Shown here one piece after another: positions 1-5,302 of a stretch of DNA of 5,825 nucleotides. Where the stretch lies: positions 1 to 5,825 of the forward strand of contig CALAZQ010000340.1 in assembly GCA_937926325.1 (NCBI GenBank), read 5' to 3'. Position numbers and translations under genes: made by a program. Below the pieces are notes generated by a model. The model ran no database searches and had not been told where the DNA came from. It worked only from the letters and a program-made list of their open reading frames with translations. Every line of letters starts with the position of its first letter. The stretch's first letter is position 1. This DNA comes from an uncultured Planctomycetaceae bacterium (GTDB lineage: Bacteria > Planctomycetota > Planctomycetia > Pirellulales > UBA1268).

Positions 1-8
1 ATTGCCAT
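1..8 (-). CDS. Start of an unidentified gene, cut by the left window edge
   Basis: Only the start codon (ATG, read from 8 down to 6) and the next codon (GCA) are inside the window, so the product cannot be named. The call rests on a strong Shine-Dalgarno match, GGAGG, at 14-18 with a 5-nt spacer, and on its position downstream of moeA in the same direction as the five genes before it. The 135-nt gap from the moeA stop is much larger than the other gaps in the cluster, so it may be a separate transcription unit. Confidence 0.35.
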
Positions 9-27
9 CGTGGCCTCCGCTCATTCG

Positions 28-70
28 ACGCTGACGTCGCTTTGCCGTCCTTGGCTTCGCTTGTCAGCGT
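28..70 (-). repeat. Inverted repeat between moeA and the next gene
   Basis: The 8-bp arms ACGCTGAC (28-35) and GTCAGCGT (63-70) are perfect complements around a 27-nt interior that could add a small GCC/GGC stem. It lies after the moeA stop and 9 nt before the Shine-Dalgarno of the next gene. There is no T-tract on the minus strand, so it is not a classical intrinsic terminator. It could be a leader hairpin, a weak transcript-end structure or chance. Confidence 0.35.
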
Positions 71-143
71 ACGCCGGCTCTCGGGACCTTGGTGGCCCCT
101 CACCTCCCGTAGCGTTGGCCGAGGGCGGGGTAATTTGGTCAGC

Positions 144-1394
144 TCAGCCGAGTGGGATCACCTCAACCTCGCTGCCGCTCTCCAGTTGGCCGCAGCCGGC
201 TGGCAAGAGCATCAGCCCGTTGGCACGGGACAGGCCGAGCAGATCGGCCGATCCGCCCCATGGCAGCGGCGTGGCGAGCGGTGCTTCAGCAGTGCCAGCA
301 ATCGTGCAGGGGTGATAAACAGGCCGGTCGGAATTGCCCTTCGCCTTGGCTGTCAACGCGGCCGAAAGCCTCGCCCGGTGCCAGCGATCACGGGGCAGCC
401 CCGCTGCAATCGCCAGTGCCGGCCGCACAAACAGCTCGAAGCAGACCAGCGTGCTGACCGGATTGCCCGGCAGTCCAAACACGAGCGTGGGAGCGGCCTG
501 CTCTCGCCGCAACACCCCAAACCAGACCGGCTTGCCCGGCTTCAGCCGGACTTTGTGAAAGACCTGGTCGACACCCGCCGCCGCAAGCACGCCGGGGACG
601 AGGTCATAGTCACCGGCCGAGACACCCCCGGAGAGCAAGAGGACATCGCTAGCGAGGCCTTGGGTAATCGCTGCCCGCAGCGGTTCCGGCTTGTCACCGG
701 CAATTCCCAACGCAATCGGCTCAGCCGCCGCCGCGGCAACCGCCGCCGCCAGCATCGGCCCGTTGGAGTTGCGGATTTGACCGTGGGCTGGAACCGTATC
801 GGCCGGTACCAGTTCACTCCCCGTCGCGATGATCGCCACCCGCGGCGGGGCCAGCAGCTGAACATGGCTGGCCCCAGCCTCGGCGGCCAGACCGATCTGG
901 GCCGGCCCGAGCCGGCTGCCACTGACGAGCACGGTTTCACCCGCCCGAAAGCTGCCGCCCCGGCGGCCGATGTGCTGACCGCTCCGGAAGCGAGGCTCGC
1001 AGAGCCGCACCCGGCCACCGGCATGCACACTGGCACTGCCGTCCACGGCCCGCTCGATCGGCACGACCGCATCGGTTCCGGCAGGCACCGGAGCCCCGGT
1101 CATGATCCGGGCACAGCTGCCCGGCCGTACCGTCAGGCTGGCCGCATCACCGGCAGCCAGATCGGCCACCACCTCGAGGTCGACAATCTCAGTGGTGGAT
1201 GCAGCGGCAGCAAAGTCAGCCGCCGAGACCGCGAAGCCGTCCATCATCGCCTTGTCCCAGGGCGGCGAATCGATGTCGGCCACCACGTCGGCAGCGAGCA
1301 GGCCGCCAGTGGCCGTCTCCAGCCGTACCCGCCGCGGCGGCAGCGGTACCGCCGTCTGCTCAATCAGCCGGACCGCCTCGGCCGCGTCGATCAT
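144..1394 (-). CDS. moeA: Molybdopterin molybdotransferase MoeA
   Basis: MoeA inserts molybdate into adenylylated molybdopterin in the cytoplasm, the last common step of molybdenum cofactor synthesis. The 416-residue length is normal for the family. Visible family motifs, in order: SPPWDKAMMDGFAV (about 43-56), carrying the MDG signature; RIMTGAPVPAGTDAVVP (96-112); ATGSELV (190-195 region); GGVSAGDYD (256-264), in the MogA-like domain; KPGKPVWFG (285-293); and GLPGNPVST (308-316). The C-terminal small domain ends in VEVIPLG. The ATG overlaps the pabA stop as ATGA, and no strong ribosome site precedes it, so translational coupling to pabA is likely. It is the last clearly identifiable gene of the minus-strand cluster. 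No MogA/MoaB partner is visible in the window. The assignment is firm; which molybdoenzymes it serves cannot be seen here. Confidence 0.96.
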   Translation of the reverse strand: MIDAAEAVRLIEQTAVPLPPRRVRLETATGGLLAADVVADIDSPPWDKAMMDGFAVSAADFAAAASTTEIVDLEVVADLAAGDAASLTVRPGSCARIMTGAPVPAGTDAVVPIERAVDGSASVHAGGRVRLCEPRFRSGQHIGRRGGSFRAGETVLVSGSRLGPAQIGLAAEAGASHVQLLAPPRVAIIATGSELVPADTVPAHGQIRNSNGPMLAAAVAAAAAEPIALGIAGDKPEPLRAAITQGLASDVLLLSGGVSAGDYDLVPGVLAAAGVDQVFHKVRLKPGKPVWFGVLRREQAAPTLVFGLPGNPVSTLVCFELFVRPALAIAAGLPRDRWHRARLSAALTAKAKGNSDRPVYHPCTIAGTAEAPLATPLPWGGSADLLGLSRANGLMLLPAGCGQLESGSEVEVIPLG

Positions 1395-1993
1395 GCCGTC
1401 ACCACGCCACTGGGAAGTCCGAGGAAGGCCCGCAAGAGGTCATAGCCGGTGGGGGTCAGAAAACTCTCCGGATGAAACTGCACGCCATAGATCGGTAGGG
1501 TGCGATGCCGAATGGCCATGATCTCACGGCTGCCGTCGGGGGCCGCCGCCCAGGCATCGACCTCGAACTCTGGGGGCAGCGTCGGTGGATCGATCACGAG
1601 ACTGTGATATCGGGTTGCCTCGAGCGGTGAGGCGAGTCCGGCAAACAGTCCGGCCCCGGTGTGTTCGATGCGATCGACCTTGCCATGCATCAACTGGCGG
1701 GCCCGCACGATCCGCCCACCAAACACCTGGCCGATCGCCTGATGCCCGAGGCAGACACCAAGAATTGGCATGCGGCCGGCAAAGCGGCGAACGACGTCAC
1801 AGGAAATCCCTGCCTCGTCAGGCGTACAGGGACCCGGCGAGATCACCAGGTGGCTCGGCTGCTTCGCGGCGATCTCGTCACCCGTGATCTGGTCGTTGCG
1901 ATAGACCTCGACCGGCAGTTCGGGAGCAACCTCACCGAGCCGCTGAACGAGGTTCCAGGTGAACGAGTCGTAGTTGTCGATCAGGAGCAGCAT
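1391..1993 (-). CDS. pabA: Glutamine amidotransferase, aminodeoxychorismate/anthranilate synthase component II
   Basis: This is a class I glutamine amidotransferase of the PabA/TrpG type. It releases ammonia from glutamine and passes it to a chorismate-using partner (PabB for folate, TrpE for tryptophan). The 200-residue protein starts with MLLLIDNYDSFTWNLVQ. The oxyanion-loop motif SPGPCTPDEAGIS is at 52-64, the nucleophile Cys81 sits in GVCLGHQAIGQ, and His174 and Glu176 in GVQFHPES complete the triad. MHGK (102-105) and RYHSLV (128-133) are also typical. The wording resembles PabA of enterobacteria closely, so the folate role is favoured, but many bacteria use one subunit for both partners. 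No pabB or trpE gene is in the window. It begins 8 nt after the ABM-gene stop with no clear Shine-Dalgarno, and its stop overlaps the moeA start. Confidence 0.93.
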   Translation of the reverse strand: MLLLIDNYDSFTWNLVQRLGEVAPELPVEVYRNDQITGDEIAAKQPSHLVISPGPCTPDEAGISCDVVRRFAGRMPILGVCLGHQAIGQVFGGRIVRARQLMHGKVDRIEHTGAGLFAGLASPLEATRYHSLVIDPPTLPPEFEVDAWAAAPDGSREIMAIRHRTLPIYGVQFHPESFLTPTGYDLLRAFLGLPSGVVTA

Positions 1994-2001
1994 GACCAGG
2001 T

Positions 2002-2289
2002 CTATTGCAGCAGCGTGACGGGGTGGCCCTCCCGATCGACCAGCGGCATCACCTGCGGCTTGTAGATCGTGGTGTAGGCCTCAGCCTGACGGTGGGCATC
2101 GAGGGCCTCTTGCGTCGCCCAGTGTTCGACGAGGGTAAAGCGGCAGGGATCGGCCTGCGAGTGGTAGACATCAAACCGCTCACAGCCGGGCTCCTGCCGG
2201 CTCTTGTGCATCGCTGCGGTCAGCAGATCCCGCACCTTCGGCACGTCGGCCTCAGCCTTGACTGTCAGCAGAATATTCATCGTGATCAT
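2002..2289 (-). CDS. ABM-domain protein (putative quinol monooxygenase family)
   Basis: This is a 95-residue single-domain protein of the antibiotic biosynthesis monooxygenase fold (YgiN-like dimeric ferredoxin-like barrels). Support comes from the N-terminal strand MNILLTVKAEADVPKVRDLL, the pattern EPGCERFDVYHS (33-44), and the signature FTLVEHWATQEALDAH (51-66) with its conserved Glu55, Trp57 and His66. Members oxidise quinols or aromatic substrates without a cofactor or degrade haem, and many have no known substrate; nothing here fixes one. The ATG at 2289 was chosen because AAGGAG lies 7 nt upstream. A GTG at 2310 in the same frame would overlap the methyltransferase stop and put that ribosome site inside the gene. 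An ATG three codons later (2280) is also possible. It sits between a methyltransferase and pabA in the operon. Confidence 0.85.
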   Translation of the reverse strand: MITMNILLTVKAEADVPKVRDLLTAAMHKSRQEPGCERFDVYHSQADPCRFTLVEHWATQEALDAHRQAEAYTTIYKPQVMPLVDREGHPVTLLQ

Positions 2290-2296
2290 GGCATTA

Positions 2297-2302
2297 CTCC
2301 TT
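2297..2302 (-). promoter_or_regulatory. Shine-Dalgarno of the ABM gene
   Basis: AAGGAG on the minus strand, 7 nt before the ATG at 2289. It is one of the strongest ribosome sites in the cluster and rules out the longer GTG start at 2310. Confidence 0.8.
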
Positions 2303-2309
2303 CGTATCA

Positions 2310-3161
2310 CTACTGTACCAGCAGTGGCCGCTGCGATTGCACTGCTGCCTGCCGCCGGGCCAGCAGCCGCAGATAGGGGGGCAGGAACCGGGCCCGGTGA
2401 GCATAGGTGCCCGGGCTGGCGTCGGCCTCGGCCTCGGCCGGCTCCCAGCAGTCCTCAAGAGCGAAGCCCGCCGTACAGATGCCCCCAAGCAGATCGCCGA
2501 GCGAGTGGACAAATTCGGCGGTCCCTGCCTCTCGCAGCCGCGAGGCCGCAGCCGGCGGTAGGGGCTGGCGAGGGCCGGTCGCTGAGTCCTGCAGGGGATG
2601 CAGCAGCTCGTAGTGGCCAGCAGCGTTGGGCTCGAGTGCCGCCTGCAGGCTCGCCGGCGACTTGTGCTGGCTGATGTAGAGCCCGCCCGGTCTGGTGACC
2701 CGCGCCACCTCGGCAAAGAGCCTGTTCAGCCGCGGCAGATAGCAGCTGCTCACCGGCTGAATCACCAGGTCATAGCGGCCACCGGAAAGCATGCTGAGGT
2801 CATCCATCGACGTCTGCACCAGCCTGAGGTCGATCCGTCGCTCACGGGCCACCTGCCGGTCGAGTTCGAGCATCGCCGCCGAGAGATCGACCACGGTCAC
2901 CCGGCCGCCGGCGGCGGCATACAGCGGGCCATGCTTGCCGCCGCCTGCTGCCAGGCAGAGCACTTCCAGACCCTTCAGGCTTGCCGGTAGCCAGGGGCGA
3001 CCGGGCGGGCCGGCCGTGCCAAGCCACGACCGGGGATCAGCGAACGCGGCATCGACAGCGGGCCGGGCCAGCGGCTGGCCGGCTGCCGCCAGCCGATCCC
3101 AGGCCGCGGCGTTGCGGCGGAGGATCGGATCGTCAATCCCATTGGATGCAGGTGCTGCCAT
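2310..3161 (-). CDS. Class I SAM-dependent methyltransferase, substrate unknown
   Basis: A 283-residue cytoplasmic protein with a Rossmann-type methyltransferase core. Motif I is VLCLAAGGGKHG (67-78), the SAM-binding glycine loop. The acidic residue at the end of strand 2 is Asp92 in VTVVDLS, followed by AAMLELDRQ as in UbiE/Methyltransf_11-like enzymes. The strand-4 segment is YDLVIQPVSSCYL (near 129-141), and ARVTRPGGLYISQHKSP provides the post-motif III region. The N-terminal 60 residues contain WDRLAAAGQPLARP, a lead-in that may cap the substrate pocket. The C-terminal part is rich in Ala, Glu and Arg and is not diagnostic. The start at 3161 leaves 10 nt after the preceding stop, with only a weak purine stretch before it. 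The stop lies 20 nt before the ABM start. The target molecule cannot be deduced; a link to its ABM neighbour is only positional. Confidence 0.85.
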   Translation of the reverse strand: MAAPASNGIDDPILRRNAAAWDRLAAAGQPLARPAVDAAFADPRSWLGTAGPPGRPWLPASLKGLEVLCLAAGGGKHGPLYAAAGGRVTVVDLSAAMLELDRQVARERRIDLRLVQTSMDDLSMLSGGRYDLVIQPVSSCYLPRLNRLFAEVARVTRPGGLYISQHKSPASLQAALEPNAAGHYELLHPLQDSATGPRQPLPPAAASRLREAGTAEFVHSLGDLLGGICTAGFALEDCWEPAEAEADASPGTYAHRARFLPPYLRLLARRQAAVQSQRPLLVQ

Positions 3162-3171
3162 CCCAGGCAGA

Positions 3172-3483
3172 CTACTCTGCCGCCTGCTGCTGTAAGAGTC
3201 CCAGCCGGTGCATCACCTCCAGAGGCGGGCCGGGCCGCCACTTTTTCCGCCGGGCGTCGTAGACGGCCGGCACGAGCGTCGGCCGGCCGGTTTCGGGATG
3301 ATCCAGCCGTTCGCCGGCCAGCGGCAATTCAAAAACGTCACCACTTTCGCGGCAGACATAATGAATCACAGGGACATCCTCCGCGGCAACAGTCGGGGGC
3401 CGAGGCGGCAACACGAACGGGGCGATCAGCCAGGCCGTCAGACAGATGCCGGCGATTGCTATCCAGAGGCGGGCGTCCTTCAT
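3172..3483 (-). CDS. Small membrane-anchored or exported protein next to the DUF1559 gene
   Basis: A 103-residue protein of unknown function. The N-terminus MKDARLW is followed by a hydrophobic stretch (about 7-26, IAIAGICLTAWLIAPFVLPP), which would act as a signal anchor or an uncleaved signal peptide. The rest is a short periplasmic/outer domain with VIHYVCRESGDVFELPL, then HPETGRPTLVPAVYDARRKKW and PGPPLEV. The order 'CREtG.vF ... tGr.tLvPA.Y....kkW.pgPP.E' looks to me like a family seen beside planctomycete prepilin-like genes, but I cannot name it. The start at 3483 was chosen because GGAG lies 8 nt upstream; an in-frame ATG at 3558 would overlap the DUF1559 gene. The gap after the DUF1559 stop is 25 nt, so the two are probably co-translated and may work together at the cell surface. 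Confidence 0.75.
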   Translation of the reverse strand: MKDARLWIAIAGICLTAWLIAPFVLPPRPPTVAAEDVPVIHYVCRESGDVFELPLAGERLDHPETGRPTLVPAVYDARRKKWRPGPPLEVMHRLGLLQQQAAE

Positions 3484-3491
3484 TGCATTTT

Positions 3492-3495
3492 CTCC
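3492..3495 (-). promoter_or_regulatory. Shine-Dalgarno of the small membrane protein gene
   Basis: GGAG with an 8-nt spacer to the ATG at 3483. It decides the start and separates this gene from the DUF1559 gene, which ends at 3509. Confidence 0.65.
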
Positions 3496-3508
3496 GATAC
3501 CATCGGGT

Positions 3509-4435
3509 TCACTTACGATCGAACAATGCGTCAACCTCAGCATCGACGGCAGGATCACCTCGGCAGATCACCCCGATGCCGTGGTGCTGCATGGCCGGCA
3601 CCTGCACATCCTGCGTGTAGGGCCCGCGTCGAAACTGTCGACTGAAGCTCTCGACATGTCCGTCGACGAAGACCACGTTGGCGGTCTCGCCAGCATGCCG
3701 GAAATGAGCAACCGGGTCGGTGGTCGAGGGCAGATCAAACCCACCGACCTGCTCCCGCAGATCGTAGGGGGCGGCATAGTAGATCATCGCCGCCTCCGCA
3801 AAGGCGACCGTGCGGGAAGTGTCTGGCACGTCCTTCATTCGATAGGCAACTTCCTGGAAATGGTTCATCAATGCGTAGGTCACCGGGTCATAGACATATT
3901 TCGATCCTGGCCCCAATTCGGTGTTGTAGCCGAAGGCAGTGGTGAGGCGATCGCCATACTGAACCGTTTCGATGAAGTCGGTCGTGAAATTCGGACATTG
4001 CAACACTGATTCATCCGACTCAAAGAATGGCCGTAGAGGTCCTGGCTGGCTGTCGAAGCTGGGGTCGTCTTCATTCGTGGAATAATCGACCTCGCCGAAC
4101 CAAAAGAGTGACCTGCCTCCGGGCGTCCAACTTCCCGCGACGCTATTCAGGTAGCGGGTGTCGTCATCAATCCGCTGACAGCAGAAACGTTCGTTTCGTG
4201 CCGACACGTAACCCTGCAATGCCAGCCCCAACTGCCGCAGGTTGCTCGAGCAGGTGGTTCGACGGGCCGACTCGCGGGCCGACTGGGCTGCCGGTAATAG
4301 CAGCCCGACCAGCACACCGATGATCGCAATCACCACCAGCAGTTCGATCAACGAAAAGCCAAGCCGGGTGGCGATCTGCTGCCGCCCGACCGGATCGGCG
4401 CAGACCGATTCCGGAAATTTCGTGAAACGCTTCAT
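3509..4435 (-). CDS. DUF1559 family prepilin-like protein
   Basis: A 308-residue protein with a type IV pilin-like N-terminus and a DUF1559 body, a family found mainly in planctomycetes and thought to form surface or secretion-related structures. The prepilin peptidase site is G26|F27 in [16 protein letters not shown], with Glu31 as the conserved fifth residue of the mature chain. The hydrophobic helix runs to about residue 47 and is followed by [14 protein letters not shown] and [12 protein letters not shown], the standard DUF1559 start. Near the C-terminus, [14 protein letters not shown] (247-260) is the usual H-X9-DG element with one extra residue (H-X10-DG). The 26-residue leader is long for a prepilin. 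The start at 4435 is preceded by GGAG with a 6-nt spacer; an upstream in-frame ATG at 4447 and longer starts reach into the riboswitch and are unlikely. It is the first gene downstream of a cobalamin riboswitch. Confidence 0.92.
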   Translation of the reverse strand: MKRFTKFPESVCADPVGRQQIATRLGFSLIELLVVIAIIGVLVGLLLPAAQSARESARRTTCSSNLRQLGLALQGYVSARNERFCCQRIDDDTRYLNSVAGSWTPGGRSLFWFGEVDYSTNEDDPSFDSQPGPLRPFFESDESVLQCPNFTTDFIETVQYGDRLTTAFGYNTELGPGSKYVYDPVTYALMNHFQEVAYRMKDVPDTSRTVAFAEAAMIYYAAPYDLREQVGGFDLPSTTDPVAHFRHAGETANVVFVDGHVESFSRQFRRGPYTQDVQVPAMQHHGIGVICRGDPAVDAEVDALFDRK

Positions 4436-4441
4436 CTCAGA

Positions 4442-4445
4442 CTCC
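4442..4445 (-). promoter_or_regulatory. Shine-Dalgarno of the DUF1559 gene
   Basis: GGAG, 6 nt before the ATG at 4435. It lies within AUGGAGUCUGAG, whose GGAGUCU can pair with AGACUCC at 4813-4807, upstream of the aptamer (see findings). This is the probable target if the riboswitch acts on translation. Confidence 0.7.
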
Positions 4446-4449
4446 ATCC

Positions 4450-4505
4450 GGCCAGCCACACACAGCCGCTGCCAGGCACTGCCAGGCAATTCGCGCAGAC
4501 CGGCC
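4450..4505 (-). promoter_or_regulatory. Possible expression-platform hairpin of the riboswitch
   Basis: In the RNA, GGCCGGUC (4505-4498) can pair over 8 bp, two of them G-U, with GGCUGGCC (4457-4450). The 3' arm ends 4 nt before the Shine-Dalgarno at 4445. The loop contains the tandem self-complementary repeat at 4469-4488. No T-run follows, so control of translation fits better than intrinsic termination. The pairing was worked out by eye and no energies were calculated. Confidence 0.35.
4469..4488 (-). repeat. Tandem 10-bp repeat in the riboswitch leader
   Basis: TGCCTGGCAG occurs twice head to tail on the minus strand. Each copy is itself nearly palindromic (TGCC-T-GGCA), so either copy, or the pair, can fold into small hairpins between the aptamer and the Shine-Dalgarno. 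Confidence 0.6.
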
Positions 4506-4580
4506 CTCACTAGCCAAACACCGACTCGACCATACGAGCCGTGCCCGTGAAGCCGCCCTCGCAGCCGCACGCGCGCCACC

Positions 4581-4800
4581 AAACGCAGGCAGGTCTTCTG
4601 ACTCCCAGGCGTTTCCAACCGACGCCTTCTCACAAACAAGCCGAAGCCGGTTCGCAATGGCAGTGAATGTCGGTCGGAACGATCGGGTCGCGGAAAGCGT
4701 TCCGATCACCTGGACACAGCGGCGGGGCCGTCCCGGAATTGCACCGGTGTTCCCTGTTTCGCCCCTGGCATCAGCTGATGCCAGGGGCCGCCTCACGTCC
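4581..4800 (-). ncRNA. Cobalamin (adenosylcobalamin-type) riboswitch
   Basis: Read on the minus strand, this has the conserved core of the cobalamin riboswitch class. AACAGGGAACACCGGUGC (about 4758-4741) is followed by AAUUCCGGGACGG and CCCCGCCGCUGUG (4727-4715), matching the family's 'AAnGGGAA..cGGTG..AAtCCG...CCCGCcaCTGTg'. A peripheral CGGAACG...CGUUCCG stem follows, then CAUUCACUGCC and GUGAGAAGGCG...CGCC. The B12 box AGUCAGAAGACCUGCC lies at 4603-4588. The P2-position hairpin is the perfect palindrome at 4761-4788. For P1, GGACGUGAGGC (4800-4790) can pair with GCCUGCGUUU (4590-4581) through about 10 bp with one bulge and G-U pairs; an alternative 7-bp P1 uses 4832-4826 with 4592-4586. 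Binding of cobalamin would be expected to lower expression of the gene downstream, here the DUF1559 gene 145 nt away. Confidence 0.93.
4761..4788. repeat. Perfect 28-bp palindrome in the P2 position of the riboswitch
   Basis: The 14-nt half GCCCCTGGCATCAG is followed directly by its exact complement. As RNA it makes a stem of 11 or 12 bp closed by a short loop centred on CAGCUG, immediately before the conserved GAAACAGGGAA. It fits a P2 stem of the aptamer and is long for that element. Confidence 0.85.
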
Positions 4801-4808
4801 GGGAGCGG

Positions 4809-4836
4809 AGTCTACGCCGGCACATCTGCCTGTCAA
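4809..4836 (-). promoter_or_regulatory. Candidate sigma70-type promoter for the riboswitch operon
   Basis: A perfect -35 box TTGACA (4836-4831) is separated by 16 nt from TAGACT (4814-4809), a 4/6 match to TATAAT. The transcript would start near 4802-4800, exactly where GGACGUGAGGC, the 5' arm of the favoured P1 stem, begins. A second TTGACA lies at 4962-4957 without a good -10 box. If that one or another upstream promoter is used, the alternative P1 arm would also be transcribed. Confidence 0.4.
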
Positions 4837-4924
4837 CGCGGTCGGCAGCGTGCCGGAGAACAACGGCACGATCCCGGATGCGGAACCGTTCCTGCCCGCA
4901 GGGTCCACGCAGGCGGAGAACTGG

Positions 4925-4941
4925 CCGGCAAAATCTGCCGG
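4925..4941. repeat. Short hairpin CCGGCA-AAATC-TGCCGG
   Basis: Perfect 6-bp arms around a 5-nt loop. There is no following T-tract on either strand, so a terminator role is not supported. It lies upstream of the candidate riboswitch promoter and could be an operator or chance. Confidence 0.4.
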
Positions 4942-5040
4942 TTGGATCGATTTCACTGTCAAAGCCTGCGGGTTGTCCGGGCACAGTCAGCACGACCAGC
5001 ACGATACCACCGACCAGCAGCGTCAGCCTGACCGGAACAC

Positions 5041-5067
5041 CTAAGTCCTTGGCAGAAAAAAACTTAG
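5041..5067. repeat. Inverted repeat enclosing a seven-A tract
   Basis: CTAAGT (5041-5046) and ACTTAG (5062-5067) are exact complements around 15 nt that include AAAAAAA. No gene ends next to it on either strand. The role is unknown; it is the most AT-rich spot of the intergenic region and could be part of a promoter. Confidence 0.35.
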
Positions 5068-5191
5068 AGCCGATTCAAGCCCTTTTCCCCTGTCCGCCGA
5101 TAGCCCCTGTGTCCCCCGGGGCATCACTGTGCCCGTCGGGCAACCAATGGGGGCGACAGCAACCTGAAGTTCATCGAGTCACGGATTGGCT

Positions 5192-5205
5192 CGACAGGCC
5201 TGTCG
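5192..5205. promoter_or_regulatory. 14-bp perfect palindrome, operator-like
   Basis: CGACAGGCCTGTCG reads the same on both strands. It lies about 100 bp upstream of the cysteine-rich gene, within a wider GCGACAG (5153-5159)/CTGTCGC (5200-5206) repetition. The size and symmetry suit a dimeric regulator site, but no regulator family can be named from it. Confidence 0.35.
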
Positions 5206-5216
5206 CAGAAGAGTTC

Positions 5217-5281
5217 GTGGATCACACCCTCGGGGTGACAAAAACCGCGCGGTCGGGATCAATCATCCTCGCGTGATCCAC
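5217..5281 (+). promoter_or_regulatory. Structured 5' leader of the cysteine-rich gene
   Basis: GTGGATCAC (5217-5225) and GTGATCCAC (5273-5281) form a perfect 9-bp inverted repeat that ends 4 nt before the Shine-Dalgarno. The 3' arm can instead pair with a second copy, GGATCA at 5256-5261 (TGATCC, 5274-5279), so two exclusive hairpins are possible. A smaller CACCC-TCG-GGGTG stem (5225-5237) overlaps the 5' arm. Whether the region is transcribed is unknown because no promoter was identified. Confidence 0.4.
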
Positions 5282-5285
5282 AAGC

Positions 5286-5292
5286 AAAGGAG
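5286..5292 (+). promoter_or_regulatory. Shine-Dalgarno of the cysteine-rich gene
   Basis: AAAGGAG with a 10-nt spacer to the ATG at 5303. The next in-frame ATGs (5312, 5315) are too far away, so it supports the first one. Confidence 0.75.
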
Positions 5293-5302
5293 ATGTGGCT
5301 CG

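Larger units (their letters stand above)
4837..5302. other. Divergent intergenic region without a supported gene
   Basis: This stretch separates the minus-strand riboswitch operon from the plus-strand cysteine-rich gene and should hold promoters for both. Open frames on either strand are short, lack ribosome sites or run into the riboswitch. I see a short hairpin (4925-4941), an inverted repeat with A-tract (5041-5067), a 14-bp palindrome (5192-5205) and a structured leader (5217-5281). No plus-strand promoter could be picked out with confidence. Confidence 0.6.

Noticed and set aside
42..1445. 467-codon open frame on the plus strand
   Set aside because: It lies opposite moeA, is rich in Arg/Pro/Gly with no recognisable domain, and is the expected shadow of a GC-rich gene.
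2290..2310. GTG start seven codons upstream for the ABM protein
   Set aside because: It overlaps the methyltransferase stop and would place the strong AAGGAG inside the coding region.
4436..4657. Longer N-terminus of the DUF1559 protein (start at 4657, or at 4447)
   Set aside because: The extension runs through the riboswitch B12 box and leader, is Arg-rich, and the GGAG site and MKRF start at 4435 fit the prepilin family.
4793..5002. Minus-strand frame with a hydrophobic stretch (LVGGIVLVVLTV)
   Set aside because: No ribosome site or ATG start, an Arg-rich tail, and it runs into the promoter and riboswitch. The hydrophobic segment is probably chance.
4667..5044. Plus-strand frames of about 125 codons
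   Set aside because: They are antisense to the riboswitch aptamer and show no domain or ribosome site.
5041..5067. T7 run on the minus strand as an intrinsic terminator
   Set aside because: No GC-rich stem precedes the T-run in that direction and no minus-strand gene ends here.
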